Positions 1 to 6,665 are shown, counted from the first letter of the stretch. The stretch: 11,630 bases of DNA from Desulfuromusa sp. (GCA_021647765.1 JAKIUD010000085.1:1-11630); one strand, 5' to 3'. Numbers and translations are program-made. The notes: generated from the sequence alone by a model not told the origin.

Positions 1-203
1 CAACTCCATACGCTGCAATTATCAGAAATACAACGATAAATACTTCAGGTGCTGTTTGTGAAGGTGTTTTTAATTACAATGGTCAAGATGTTAGATTTGG
101 ATTTTGTGGTGATTTAGCAGACAATTTATTTAGCTTCATGTCATCTATAATTATTTTCTGTTCTGGTGCTTATGCTTTATTTATTATATTTGGAAGGGAT
201 TAA
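1..203 (+). CDS. Inovirus minor coat/attachment protein, C-terminal fragment (pIII/TspB-like)
   Basis: An open frame enters from the left edge (first full codon at 3) and stops at TAA 201-203, giving 66 visible residues. It has a Cys-containing segment (VCEGVF ... FGFCGDL) followed by a C-terminal hydrophobic helix (about MSSIIIFCSGAYALFIIF) and a short charged tail (GRD). A large exported protein with a C-terminal membrane anchor directly before the pVI-like gene is the usual position of the inovirus adsorption/minor coat protein. The C-terminal Cys-pair plus anchor arrangement resembles pIII/TspB-type proteins. Its last codons contain the ribosome binding site (GGAAGGGA, 192-199) of the next gene. 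The N-terminal receptor-binding part is missing from the window, so the assignment rests on position and the anchor. Confidence 0.6.
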   Translation, partial: TPYAAIIRNTTINTSGAVCEGVFNYNGQDVRFGFCGDLADNLFSFMSSIIIFCSGAYALFIIFGRD

Positions 204-206
204 ATT

Positions 207-557
207 ATGTTTGGTGCTCTTGCTGCCGTTCTTGCTTGGTTTGGTTCTTTAATCACTGCCTCTGTTCTTCGCTATATAGCTATAAAGGCTGTGATGATTG
301 GTGTTGTTGTTGTTTTACTCCCTATTGTTATTAACAATATTATTTATAAATTTATGGAGAAGGCTATTAATTTTGCTGGTAGTACTTCTACTGATACCAC
401 TTTTATTAACAGTTTAGCTTTTAACGCTACTGGCATGCTTGCTTATGTTGTTGAAGCTCTTTCTATTCCTGAAGCGTTTTCTATTGTTATGTCGGCACTT
501 GCTCTTAAATTCACTCTATCTTTTTTTAGTTTTAAAAATCTCTGGCTTATGCGCTAA
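207..557 (+). CDS. DUF2523 family inovirus minor coat protein (pVI-like)
   Basis: This is a 116-residue, very hydrophobic protein. It has an N-terminal helix (about residues 3-20), a long membrane segment (about 25-48, rich in Val/Ile), a polar Ser/Thr linker (57-68), and a C-terminal segment ending in a motif close to IPEAFSIVMSALALKF. That C-terminal pattern (a Pro, then a Ser-Ala-Leu-Ala-Leu helix) is characteristic of DUF2523 proteins found between the adsorption protein and Zot in inoviruses. They are thought to be the counterpart of Ff pVI, capping the virion and helping release it from the inner membrane. The ATG at 207 is preceded by GGAAGGGA with 7 nt spacing, and the gene begins 3 nt after the upstream stop. 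Family assignment is by pattern recognition; the exact virion role is inferred. Confidence 0.8.
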   Translation: MFGALAAVLAWFGSLITASVLRYIAIKAVMIGVVVVLLPIVINNIIYKFMEKAINFAGSTSTDTTFINSLAFNATGMLAYVVEALSIPEAFSIVMSALALKFTLSFFSFKNLWLMR

Positions 558-577
558 CTAACTGTTTTTATTAACTT

Positions 578-601
578 GTCTATAGACATGTCTATAGACA
601 T
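578..601 (+). repeat. Tandem duplicated 12-bp palindrome upstream of zot
   Basis: TGTCTATAGACA is a perfect palindrome that occurs twice with no gap (578-589 and 590-601), so the whole 24 bp is also self-complementary. It sits between the pVI-like gene and zot and ends directly before the zot ribosome binding site (TTAGGAG, 602-608). It could be a double operator for a dimeric regulator, or a hairpin in the mRNA (about 10-11 bp stem) that controls processing or translation of zot. No U-run follows, so a simple intrinsic terminator is unlikely. The repeat is directly visible; its function is unknown. Confidence 0.85.
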
Positions 602-612
602 TAGGAGTTATT

Positions 613-1788
613 ATGTCTATTAAAGTTATTACTGGTGTCCCAGGCTCTGGAAAAACATTTTATGCTGTTAAGGAAGTTATATCAAAAAACTTTGAATGGT
701 CCGATAAGTTTGGCGAATGGGTCAATTTAACTGATGTTACTATTATATCTAATATTGTTGGTTTAAAACTCCCTCATATCAGATTTGATGCTTATTTACG
801 TGATAATCAAATCACTTTTAGACACTTTTTCACTGTAAATTATTTTAAACGTATTCTTATCCCTGAATATAAAAAAGTTGTTATTTTGCTTGATGAAGCT
901 CAAAAATTATTCCCTTATTCATTCCGAGATGTAAAAGGTTCAGAAGATAATCCAGATGAATTAAGTAATTTCCATTTTTTTGAATTTCACCGCCATTTAT
1001 CAACTGATATTTATTTGATTGGTCAGCTCTGGACTCGTTTTTCTACTAATATTGTAAACTTATCTGAATATCAGATTGATGCTCAACGAAGAACTTTATC
1101 AATACTCGGTGAATTTAAATATTTTTTTCGTAATGGTTTCGAAGTCTATTTTACTAAAACCATAAAACCTGATAAAAAAATCTTTGCTCTCTATAAATCT
1201 ACTGAAACTGAAGAAAACAAGGGTGATCAGATTCGTCCTATTCGGCGGCAAGCTATTATAGTTTCTGTCCTTTTATTAGTTTGTTCTTTTGCTGCTTATA
1301 ATTTTTATTCTATTTTGTCTACTCCTAATTTAAGCTCTGATGGTTCTCAATATGAATCAGATCGTATTTCTATTGTCCGTCCTGATTCTGTTGATCAAAA
1401 AGCGGCGGGGGTCGGGCGCGTGGAGACGGCGGCCGCGATCCCGCGCCAGCGCGATATTGAACCATCAACACGAATTAAACTAGGTGGTATGTGGTTTGGT
1501 GATAGGTTGGTTGGTATTGAGTTTTTTGGTGCTGTTGTTGCTGTGGCTGATTTTACTTATAGTTTTACTGCAGATTTCAAAAAACATGAAGTTGTCGCTA
1601 TTATTCCAGATTCTATTTTATCGCAATTAAAACGGGTACAAACTGGCGATTTTTACAAAGATAAAGATGAAGGTTATAAAAAAATTGGTGCATTTGTAGA
1701 TACTGAACCCAGAACGGGCAGGGCAACTCATTTTGTCGATGATGGCAAAACAGGTGCATTACCACTCAAAAAACCTTCATCCTATTAG
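613..1788 (+). CDS. zot: Zot domain protein, inovirus assembly ATPase (pI-like)
   Basis: This is a 391-residue inner-membrane ATPase that powers extrusion and assembly of filamentous phage. The N-terminal P-loop domain shows Walker A GVPGSGKT (residues 8-15) and Walker B VVILLDE followed by AQ (89-97), with the conserved region around FHRHLSTDIYLIGQ (125-138) typical of Zot/pI. A single transmembrane helix lies at about 214-235, preceded by a basic stretch (IRPIRRQ), so the ATPase is cytoplasmic and residues after about 236 are periplasmic. A Ser-rich linker leads to a C-terminal domain (about 287-345). The start ATG has TTAGGAG 4 nt upstream. Residues 264-280 are encoded by an extremely GC-rich in-frame patch (see separate entry). 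No frameshift or stop interrupts it, so it looks intact. Confidence 0.93.
   Translation: MSIKVITGVPGSGKTFYAVKEVISKNFEWSDKFGEWVNLTDVTIISNIVGLKLPHIRFDAYLRDNQITFRHFFTVNYFKRILIPEYKKVVILLDEAQKLFPYSFRDVKGSEDNPDELSNFHFFEFHRHLSTDIYLIGQLWTRFSTNIVNLSEYQIDAQRRTLSILGEFKYFFRNGFEVYFTKTIKPDKKIFALYKSTETEENKGDQIRPIRRQAIIVSVLLLVCSFAAYNFYSILSTPNLSSDGSQYESDRISIVRPDSVDQKAAGVGRVETAAAIPRQRDIEPSTRIKLGGMWFGDRLVGIEFFGAVVAVADFTYSFTADFKKHEVVAIIPDSILSQLKRVQTGDFYKDKDEGYKKIGAFVDTEPRTGRATHFVDDGKTGALPLKKPSSY
1402..1452 (+). other. In-frame GC-rich 51-nt patch inside zot
   Basis: Seventeen consecutive codons (Zot residues 264-280, reading AAGVGRVETAAAIPRQR) contain 44 G/C of 51 bases. All 17 third positions are G or C, while the codons on both sides end mostly in A or T. 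The patch begins and ends on codon boundaries and lies in the periplasmic linker after the membrane helix. A 6-bp GC inverted repeat (GGCGCG 1415-1420 with CGCGCC 1442-1447) surrounds an internal GCGGCCGC palindrome (1429-1436). It looks like inserted or recombined DNA of different origin. A structured phage DNA signal is possible but not shown. Confidence 0.7.
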
Positions 1789-1907
1789 AGCTTTTAAGAT
1801 TTTGATTTCCTGTTTTCCGTAACCTCTATTTGGATTAGAAATGGGATGTGGTTCACGGGCGTCGAAAATTAGAAAACTTGTTTTTTTCTTGTCTGTTGGA
1901 TAAACTG

Positions 1908-1930
1908 CCCCTAATTTAAAGATATAGGGG
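1908..1930 (+). promoter_or_regulatory. Possible hairpin masking the ribosome binding site of the gene at 1936
   Basis: CCCCTA (1908-1913) can pair with TAGGGG (1925-1930) around an 11-nt A/T loop. The 3' arm is the only Shine-Dalgarno-like sequence in front of the ATG at 1936, so folding would hide it. The stem is short and the functional meaning is inferred. Confidence 0.3.
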
Positions 1931-1935
1931 GTCAC

Positions 1936-2295
1936 ATGGTAATAAAACAGGTTTGGGGGTTCGTTCTTATCGTTCTTGGTGTCGTTGCTTTTATCAGTGG
2001 TATTCAAATTCTGAGTGATATTAATTCTCTTGATATGATTGTTTCTGATTTTCCTTTTGTTCAATCTTCCGGTGTTCAATCTTTAGATAATATTCTTATT
2101 AATGCTCAGAATGAATATATAAACGCTTCTCGTTATGCTAAATTTTCCGGAGCTTTTAGAATTGTCCTTGGTATTGTCTTGTCATTATGGGGAACAATGC
2201 TTTTTAAAAAAGAAACAACTGTAAATTCTGATCATTTTGATAATTTGGACAATCCAGAAGATATAAATAAATATGATGGTTTTAAGATGGAATAA
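1936..2295 (+). CDS. Small two-helix membrane protein of the prophage, function unknown
   Basis: I do not recognise this 119-residue protein. It has an N-terminal transmembrane helix (about residues 5-27, VWGFVLIVLGVVAFISGIQIL). A polar, probably periplasmic segment of about 40 residues follows, then a second helix (about 70-90, SGAFRIVLGIVLSLWGTMLF), then an acidic cytoplasmic-type tail rich in Asp/Asn. The T-ending codon style matches zot and the pVI-like gene, so it is probably phage-encoded. Its position as last gene before the attachment site is where inoviruses often keep accessory genes. The ATG at 1936 is preceded by a G-rich ribosome binding site (1927-1931) with only 4 nt spacing, part of a potential hairpin with CCCCTA at 1908-1913. 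A role in host exclusion or assembly would be speculation. Confidence 0.6.
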   Translation: MVIKQVWGFVLIVLGVVAFISGIQILSDINSLDMIVSDFPFVQSSGVQSLDNILINAQNEYINASRYAKFSGAFRIVLGIVLSLWGTMLFKKETTVNSDHFDNLDNPEDINKYDGFKME

Positions 2296-2342
2296 TATTG
2301 ACTTTTATTCTGATTCTGTATTATAAATAAATTACGTCTGTA

Positions 2343-2370
2343 GGTTTACATAATATCTATTATGCGACGT
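2343..2370 (+). other. dif: dif-like XerC/XerD recombination site (prophage-chromosome junction)
   Basis: The site has two 11-bp arms, GGTTTACATAA (2343-2353) and TTATGCGACGT (2360-2370), around a 6-bp centre TATCTA. In the opposite orientation the arms read ACGTCGCATAA and TTATGTAAACC. These match the E. coli dif arms GGTGCGCATAA (XerC) at 7 of 11 and TTATGTTAAAT (XerD) at 8 of 11, with the inner CATAA/TTATG core intact in both. The site separates the AT-rich phage genes from host DNA, as expected for an inovirus integrated by host XerCD. A second copy should lie at the left prophage end outside the window. Which copy is the functional chromosome dimer resolution site cannot be told from here. 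Confidence 0.8.
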
Positions 2371-2400
2371 TAGTTATCAACCTGACACTGACCTCCAGAA

Positions 2401-2422
2401 AGAACCCCACCTTTGAGGTTCT
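2401..2422 (-). terminator. Possible intrinsic terminator of the desulfurase-phoH-tsaD-DUF2062 operon
   Basis: On the - strand, AGAACCTC and GGGGTTCT can form an 8-bp stem (one G-U pair) with a 6-nt loop, followed by TTCT. It lies about 80 nt beyond the DUF2062 stop codon and just before the dif-like site. The U tract is poor, so efficiency is uncertain. Confidence 0.4.
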
Positions 2423-2502
2423 CCCGATCTGGTGCGCTGCTCTCTTGGTGTTGCTGGTTGTGTCGGTCGACCTCGGAAGCAATCATGATGTTATGCAATA
2501 AA

Positions 2503-2982
2503 TCAGAGCGCTCTAGGTCTGCGCGGCCAACGTGGTATTTTCCAATGTTTCAAACTTGGAACCAATCGAACAGTCACAGAATAGCCAATAATTGCTACTG
2601 GTATCCCGAGAACCAGACATCCAAGTATCAGCGGTACTACAATATGTGCTCCCAGTGACCAGCTTAACTCAATACCAGGATGATCGACACACAGTGGTGG
2701 CATACCCAATAGCAGCCGACCCACTTTATATTCCAAACCATAAATTAATGGAGCAGTGAATGGATTGGTGATCCAGACACCAACAAAGGTAGCAATCTTG
2801 TTTTGACGCAATAAAAAAGCCAATAAAATGGCTAAAAAAATTTGGATGCCAAAGGTGGGAGTAAAGCCAATAAACAGTCCAAGAGCCATGCCACGACCAA
2901 TAGCATCGGGTTCCGAGCGAAGGCGTGCCAACTGGATCAGATTCAATTTAAACTGCCTGAAAAAACCCCAACGCCGCCACAT
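2503..2982 (-). CDS. DUF2062 domain membrane protein
   Basis: This is a 159-residue protein when started at the ATG at 2982. That start is preferred because AGGG, overlapping the tsaD stop codon, lies 5-8 nt upstream. A longer frame reaching to 3039 would overlap the end of tsaD with an unrelated-looking leader. DUF2062 features are visible: an N-terminal basic/aromatic segment, PDAIGRGMALGLFIGFTPTFG (glycine-rich helix, about residues 25-45), a second hydrophobic helix, and the hallmark WITNPFTAPLIY (about 70-81). A C-terminal helix (about 112-140) and a basic, Pro/Arg-rich tail follow. Two to four membrane passes are likely. The biochemical function of the family is not established. It is the last gene of the operon and probably translationally coupled to tsaD. 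Confidence 0.85.
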   Translation of the reverse strand: MWRRWGFFRQFKLNLIQLARLRSEPDAIGRGMALGLFIGFTPTFGIQIFLAILLAFLLRQNKIATFVGVWITNPFTAPLIYGLEYKVGRLLLGMPPLCVDHPGIELSWSLGAHIVVPLILGCLVLGIPVAIIGYSVTVRLVPSLKHWKIPRWPRRPRAL

Positions 2983-2989
2983 AGATACC

Positions 2990-4012
2990 CTATTTAAAAT
3001 TGTTAAAAACTTGTTCCAATGGCCAGTTGGAAACAGCATTCAAATCAAGGCTCGATGACAAACCTTGCGATAAATAATAATCACCGGCAACAGTTAACAT
3101 AGCAGCGTTATCTGCGCAAAGAATTGGTGAGGGGAAAAAAACATCAATCTTATTAGGTAGAGCAAGTTCTGCGAATTTATTACGTAAACCAGAATTACAA
3201 GCAACCCCACCAGCAACAACAATACGGTTTAAACCTTCTGACTCAGCTGCACGAAGAGTTTTTTGAGTAATTACATCAATGACCGCAGTTTGAAACGCAG
3301 TGGAGATCTGACCAATAATCATTGTATCAGGGGGCGATTCAAGGCGTTGAATATAGTTGAGTACGGCTGTTTTCATCCCGGAAAAGCTGAAGTTAAAATT
3401 GTCTTTTTTCAGCATTGGTCGGGGAAACACAATCCCGCCATCATTTCCTGTGGCAGCCAACTTGTCAATAGCCGGCCCACCCGGATACCCAAGTCCCAAC
3501 ATTTTAGCAACTTTGTCAAAGGCCTCCCCCGCTGCATCATCTACTGTTCGACCCAGTAATTGATAACGACCAATCCCGTCGACCCGGTACAGGTGGGTGT
3601 GACCTCCAGAAACGGCAACCGCAAGAAAAGGATAGTCAACTTTCTCTTCCAACTGGATCGCCTGAATATGTCCCTCGATATGGTGAACTCCAATCAGGGA
3701 AATATTAAGTGCGTAGGCATATGCTTTGGCAAACGATACGCCAACCAGCAGAGCGCCAACCAAACCTGGCCCCCGTGTCACTACAACCCCCTCCAAATCC
3801 TCCTGCTGTACCCCCGCCTTGTTCAGAGCCTCTTCAACCAAGGGATTGATCACTTCAAGATGGCGACGAGATGCCAGTTCCGGCACGACACCGCCATAGA
3901 TAGCGTGCAGATCAACCTGGGAGGCTATCAGATTAGATAGTATCTGCCGACCATCACGAACAACTGCCACCGCAGTTTCGTCACATGAGCTTTCAAGAGC
4001 AAGTAGCAACAT
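2990..4012 (-). CDS. tsaD: tRNA N6-adenosine threonylcarbamoyltransferase TsaD
   Basis: The product is 340 residues, the normal family length. It transfers the threonylcarbamoyl group from TC-AMP to A37 of ANN-decoding tRNAs, working with TsaB and TsaE in the cytoplasm. Visible signatures are the N-terminal ESSCDET (7-13, ASKHA-type phosphate loop), VVPELASRRH (42-51), the metal-binding HHIEGH (110-115; His111 and His115), AVSGGHT (133-139), the DDAAGEAFDK region (158-167), FSFSGMKTA (208-216), and ICADNAAM (298-305, with the metal ligand Asp301). Start ATG at 4012 gives the standard N-terminus MLLLALESSCDET, although no strong Shine-Dalgarno is visible upstream. It follows the PIN-PhoH gene after 54 nt and precedes DUF2062. 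No damaged motif is seen. Confidence 0.98.
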   Translation of the reverse strand: MLLLALESSCDETAVAVVRDGRQILSNLIASQVDLHAIYGGVVPELASRRHLEVINPLVEEALNKAGVQQEDLEGVVVTRGPGLVGALLVGVSFAKAYAYALNISLIGVHHIEGHIQAIQLEEKVDYPFLAVAVSGGHTHLYRVDGIGRYQLLGRTVDDAAGEAFDKVAKMLGLGYPGGPAIDKLAATGNDGGIVFPRPMLKKDNFNFSFSGMKTAVLNYIQRLESPPDTMIIGQISTAFQTAVIDVITQKTLRAAESEGLNRIVVAGGVACNSGLRNKFAELALPNKIDVFFPSPILCADNAAMLTVAGDYYLSQGLSSSLDLNAVSNWPLEQVFNNFK

Positions 4013-4066
4013 AATAATTTATCACAGATTCTTGGAAAATAATTACGCAGATTTTTTTCGTTACCA

Positions 4067-5383
4067 TCAAAGGAGGTTTGCTGCCAGCTCTGCAAGCAGT
4101 GAGCGCTCACCCTTAGTCAGGGTTGTATGACCCGTTATTTCCTGCCCTTTTAAACGTTCAACAGAAAATGACAAGCCATTACTGGCAGAATCAACATAGG
4201 GATTATCAATCTGGTATGGATCGCCCGTCAGGATGATTTTTGTCCCCTCTCCCGCCCGGGTAATAATTGTTTTAATCTCATGTGGTGTCAAGTTTTGGGC
4301 TTCATCAACAATCATGTATTGCTTGGGAATAGAGCGACCACGAATATAGGTCAACGGTTCTATTTCCATAAGACCCATATCAATTAGTTCCTGATAACCG
4401 CGTTTTCGGTTACCACCCTCATCATACGAAGATAATAATAATTCGACATTATCAAATATCGGCTGCATCCATGGTGCCAATTTATCTTCTATATCTCCGG
4501 GTAAAAACCCCAAATCTCGTCCCATCGGATAAACCGGACGGGAAACAAGCAACCGATTATAGGCACTTTCATCAGCCGTTTTGACTAAGCCAGCAGCAAT
4601 CGCCAGCAAGGTTTTTCCTGTACCGGCTTTTCCGACCAGAGAAACCAGCTGAATATCATCATTCAACAATAAATCAAAAGCAAACTGCTGCTCACGATTA
4701 CGTGGATGTATTCCCCAAATACCTTCCTTAGGGACTTTGATCAAGACAACAACTTCTTGCGTGGTTGCATTATAGCGTCCAAGCGCTGTATGGGATGGAT
4801 TGGTCTCATCAATCAGAGTCAAACCCTGATTTTCAAAAAAATCGCCTTCTATTGCCAACGCACCCTCAGCATAAAACTGATCAATCTGATCTTTAGGCAG
4901 AAGTAATTCACCGGTACCAGTATAGAGATCTTCAATCGGGACTTTATCACTCTGATAATCTACAGCGAACATGCCGATGGTATCGGCTTTGATCCGCAGA
5001 TTGATATCTTTAGTAACAAAGAAAACTGTTCCCTCGGGTAAATTCTCCTGCAAATCCCAGGCAACCGCGAGGATGCGGTTATCCCCCTGATCATTACGCA
5101 GTTCGGGGGGTAATTTATGCAAAAATTCTTCTTTGTAAATTGCTACTTTAAATGTTCCACCATTTTCTAGAGATACACCCTTAACTAGTTTAGCTTGTGA
5201 ACGAAATTCATCAATCATGCGTGAAATCTGACGAGCATTTCTTCCCGTTTCACTCTGATCTTTTTTAAACCGATCAATCTCCTCTATCACCGTGAGAGGA
5301 ATTATCACCGTGTTATCAGAAAATTTAAATATTGCCTGCGGATCATGCAGCAAAACATTTGTGTCGAGAATATAATATTTCAT
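4067..5383 (-). CDS. PIN domain-PhoH family ATPase (PhoH2/YlaK type)
   Basis: This 438-residue fusion has an N-terminal PIN nuclease domain (about 1-140) and a C-terminal PhoH AAA-like ATPase (about 225-438). PIN features are YILDTNVLLHD with Asp7, IPLTVIEEID (28-37), GDNR with Asp101 and KDIN with Asp126, the acidic residues expected to bind catalytic metal. PhoH features are Walker A GKAGTGKT (251-258), SRPVYPMGRDLGFLPGD (281-297), Walker B MIVDEAQN (357-364) and TGDPYQID (386-393). Characterised PhoH2 proteins act as RNA helicase/RNases; the substrate here is unknown. The ATG at 5383 is preceded by AAGGATAA, whose last three bases are the stop codon of the upstream desulfurase gene, so the two are closely coupled. 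The sequence appears complete. Confidence 0.95.
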   Translation of the reverse strand: MKYYILDTNVLLHDPQAIFKFSDNTVIIPLTVIEEIDRFKKDQSETGRNARQISRMIDEFRSQAKLVKGVSLENGGTFKVAIYKEEFLHKLPPELRNDQGDNRILAVAWDLQENLPEGTVFFVTKDINLRIKADTIGMFAVDYQSDKVPIEDLYTGTGELLLPKDQIDQFYAEGALAIEGDFFENQGLTLIDETNPSHTALGRYNATTQEVVVLIKVPKEGIWGIHPRNREQQFAFDLLLNDDIQLVSLVGKAGTGKTLLAIAAGLVKTADESAYNRLLVSRPVYPMGRDLGFLPGDIEDKLAPWMQPIFDNVELLLSSYDEGGNRKRGYQELIDMGLMEIEPLTYIRGRSIPKQYMIVDEAQNLTPHEIKTIITRAGEGTKIILTGDPYQIDNPYVDSASNGLSFSVERLKGQEITGHTTLTKGERSLLAELAANLL

Positions 5384-5390
5384 CAGCTAA

Positions 5391-6563
5391 TTATCCTTGG
5401 CTATAATATTGACTAATCTTTCGAATAGCTTGCAGAAAACGGTCAATCTCTACCTCTGTGGTAAAGTATCCGGGACTAACGCGTACAGTTCCTGTTGGAT
5501 AGGTTCCAATCGTGCGGTGGGCATCGGGAGCACAATGTAAGCCGACCCGTACCGAAATTTGTTCCTCTTGATCCAGAATAAAAGCAACCTCAGCAGGATC
5601 TCTGCCCTCCAGATTAAATGAAATCGCTCCAAGCCGCAACATAACATCATCAGAGCCATAAACCTTCACCCTTTCTATCCCTTGTAAACCGGTCAGTATT
5701 TTTTCTATCAACCGGGTTTCCCGTGCATGAATCTGTGCGATGCCAACCTGAAGCAAAAACAGCAATGAAGCATGCAACCCCGCCAATCCAGATAAATTAA
5801 CTGTTCCAGATTCCAACCGTTCCGGCAATTGTTCTGGTTGCAGATCAGATCGAGAATTTGTGCCGGTGCCACCATAAATAAGTGGAACCAGCTCTATCCC
5901 CTCTTTAATATACAGAAATCCGGTTCCTTGTGGGCCCAACAACCCTTTATGTCCAGGCGCGGAAAAAAGGTCAACATCCAGAGACTGCAGGTCAATCGGT
6001 AACAGCCCGGCAGTTTGGGCTCCATCCAACATAAACAGAATATCATGCTCCTGACACCACCGACCTAAACCTTCAATCGGTTGCATGGTACCAATCACAT
6101 TGGAGCAATGATTCACCAGTAACAAACGTGTTGGTTCGAGTAGACAAGCCTCTTGTAACGCTGTTTTTTTGACAATTCCGCTCATTGAATCAACGGACAC
6201 CTTGACAACTTTAACTCCACGGCTTTCCAGCTCACGCAAAGGTCGGGTGACAGCATTGTGCTCAACCATGGTCGTTACAACCCGATCACCGGGTTGCAAT
6301 AAGCCAAATAGAGCCTGATTGATAGCAAAGGTCGCATTGGGGGTAAAAACAAAGCGGGAAGAATCGCAAGCATTAAATAATTTGGTCAATGCCTCTCGTG
6401 TTTCGAATACCAGACGATCAGCAGTCAGAGCCTGTTGATGAGTGCCCCGCCCGGGGCTTCCACCAGCTCGTAATATCTCTGCAACTGCGCGATAGACTGA
6501 CTCGGGCTTGGGATGACTGGTTGCGGCATTATCAAGATAAATTGGTTTAGTTGATGACATCAT
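5391..6563 (-). CDS. Class V aminotransferase, cysteine desulfurase family
   Basis: This is a PLP enzyme of 390 residues, expected to release sulfur from cysteine as an enzyme persulfide. Motifs: YLDNAAT at the N-terminus (9-15), GRGTHQ (39-44), EHNA with His102 stacking on PLP, NHCSNVIGT (151-159), LDGAQ (179-183) with Asp180, SAPGHKGLLGPQGTG (201-215) with the PLP-binding Lys206, and the active-site Cys344 in RVGLHCAPDAHRTIGT. This pattern fits the TIGR01977-type cysteine desulfurase family rather than housekeeping IscS. I chose ATG 6563 (a second ATG follows at 6560). A TTG at 6602 would add 13 residues but has no ribosome binding site, while GGA lies just ahead of the ATG pair. First gene of the operon. 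The sulfur acceptor (Fe-S, thiolated tRNA, molybdopterin) is not revealed by context. Confidence 0.9.
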   Translation of the reverse strand: MMSSTKPIYLDNAATSHPKPESVYRAVAEILRAGGSPGRGTHQQALTADRLVFETREALTKLFNACDSSRFVFTPNATFAINQALFGLLQPGDRVVTTMVEHNAVTRPLRELESRGVKVVKVSVDSMSGIVKKTALQEACLLEPTRLLLVNHCSNVIGTMQPIEGLGRWCQEHDILFMLDGAQTAGLLPIDLQSLDVDLFSAPGHKGLLGPQGTGFLYIKEGIELVPLIYGGTGTNSRSDLQPEQLPERLESGTVNLSGLAGLHASLLFLLQVGIAQIHARETRLIEKILTGLQGIERVKVYGSDDVMLRLGAISFNLEGRDPAEVAFILDQEEQISVRVGLHCAPDAHRTIGTYPTGTVRVSPGYFTTEVEIDRFLQAIRKISQYYSQG

Positions 6564-6665
6564 AGCGTCCAAATTCAGGGTTAGATATGGCAGATTACTC
6601 AATTTTTAGTGCGACGACAAGCAGAACTCACCGGGGGGCAAAAAGAGTTTTATTTAAACCGAGAC

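Larger units (their letters stand above)
1..2370 (+). mobile_element. Right-hand part of an integrated inovirus (filamentous phage) prophage
   Basis: Four consecutive + strand genes have the order and type of an inovirus morphogenesis module: minor coat C-terminus, small pVI-like membrane protein, Zot/pI ATPase, and a small membrane protein. The DNA is strongly AT-rich with T/A-ending codons, unlike the host genes from 2503 onward. The AT-rich stretch ends at a dif-like site (2343-2370), which is the integration target used by XerCD-dependent inoviruses such as CTXphi. The left boundary, replication gene and major coat gene are outside the window, so completeness and activity cannot be judged. 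That the element is integrated at dif is inferred from this junction. Confidence 0.85.

Noticed and set aside
1777..2079. Full 100-codon - strand frame including its N-terminal half
   Set aside because: The first 50 codons are Asn/Lys/Thr-rich and antisense to a convincing membrane protein; only the C-terminal half is kept as a tentative finding.
2413..2658. + strand open frame of 81 codons across the start of host DNA
   Set aside because: It overlaps the DUF2062 gene antisense, has Ser/Arg/Cys-rich noise composition and no ribosome binding site.
2983..3039. Upstream extension of the DUF2062 gene to 3039
   Set aside because: It would overlap the tsaD 3' end by about 50 nt; the ATG at 2982 has a ribosome binding site and gives the family-like N-terminus.
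6564..6602. TTG start at 6602 for the cysteine desulfurase
   Set aside because: No Shine-Dalgarno precedes it and the added 13 residues lie outside the family fold; ATG 6563 or 6560 fits better.
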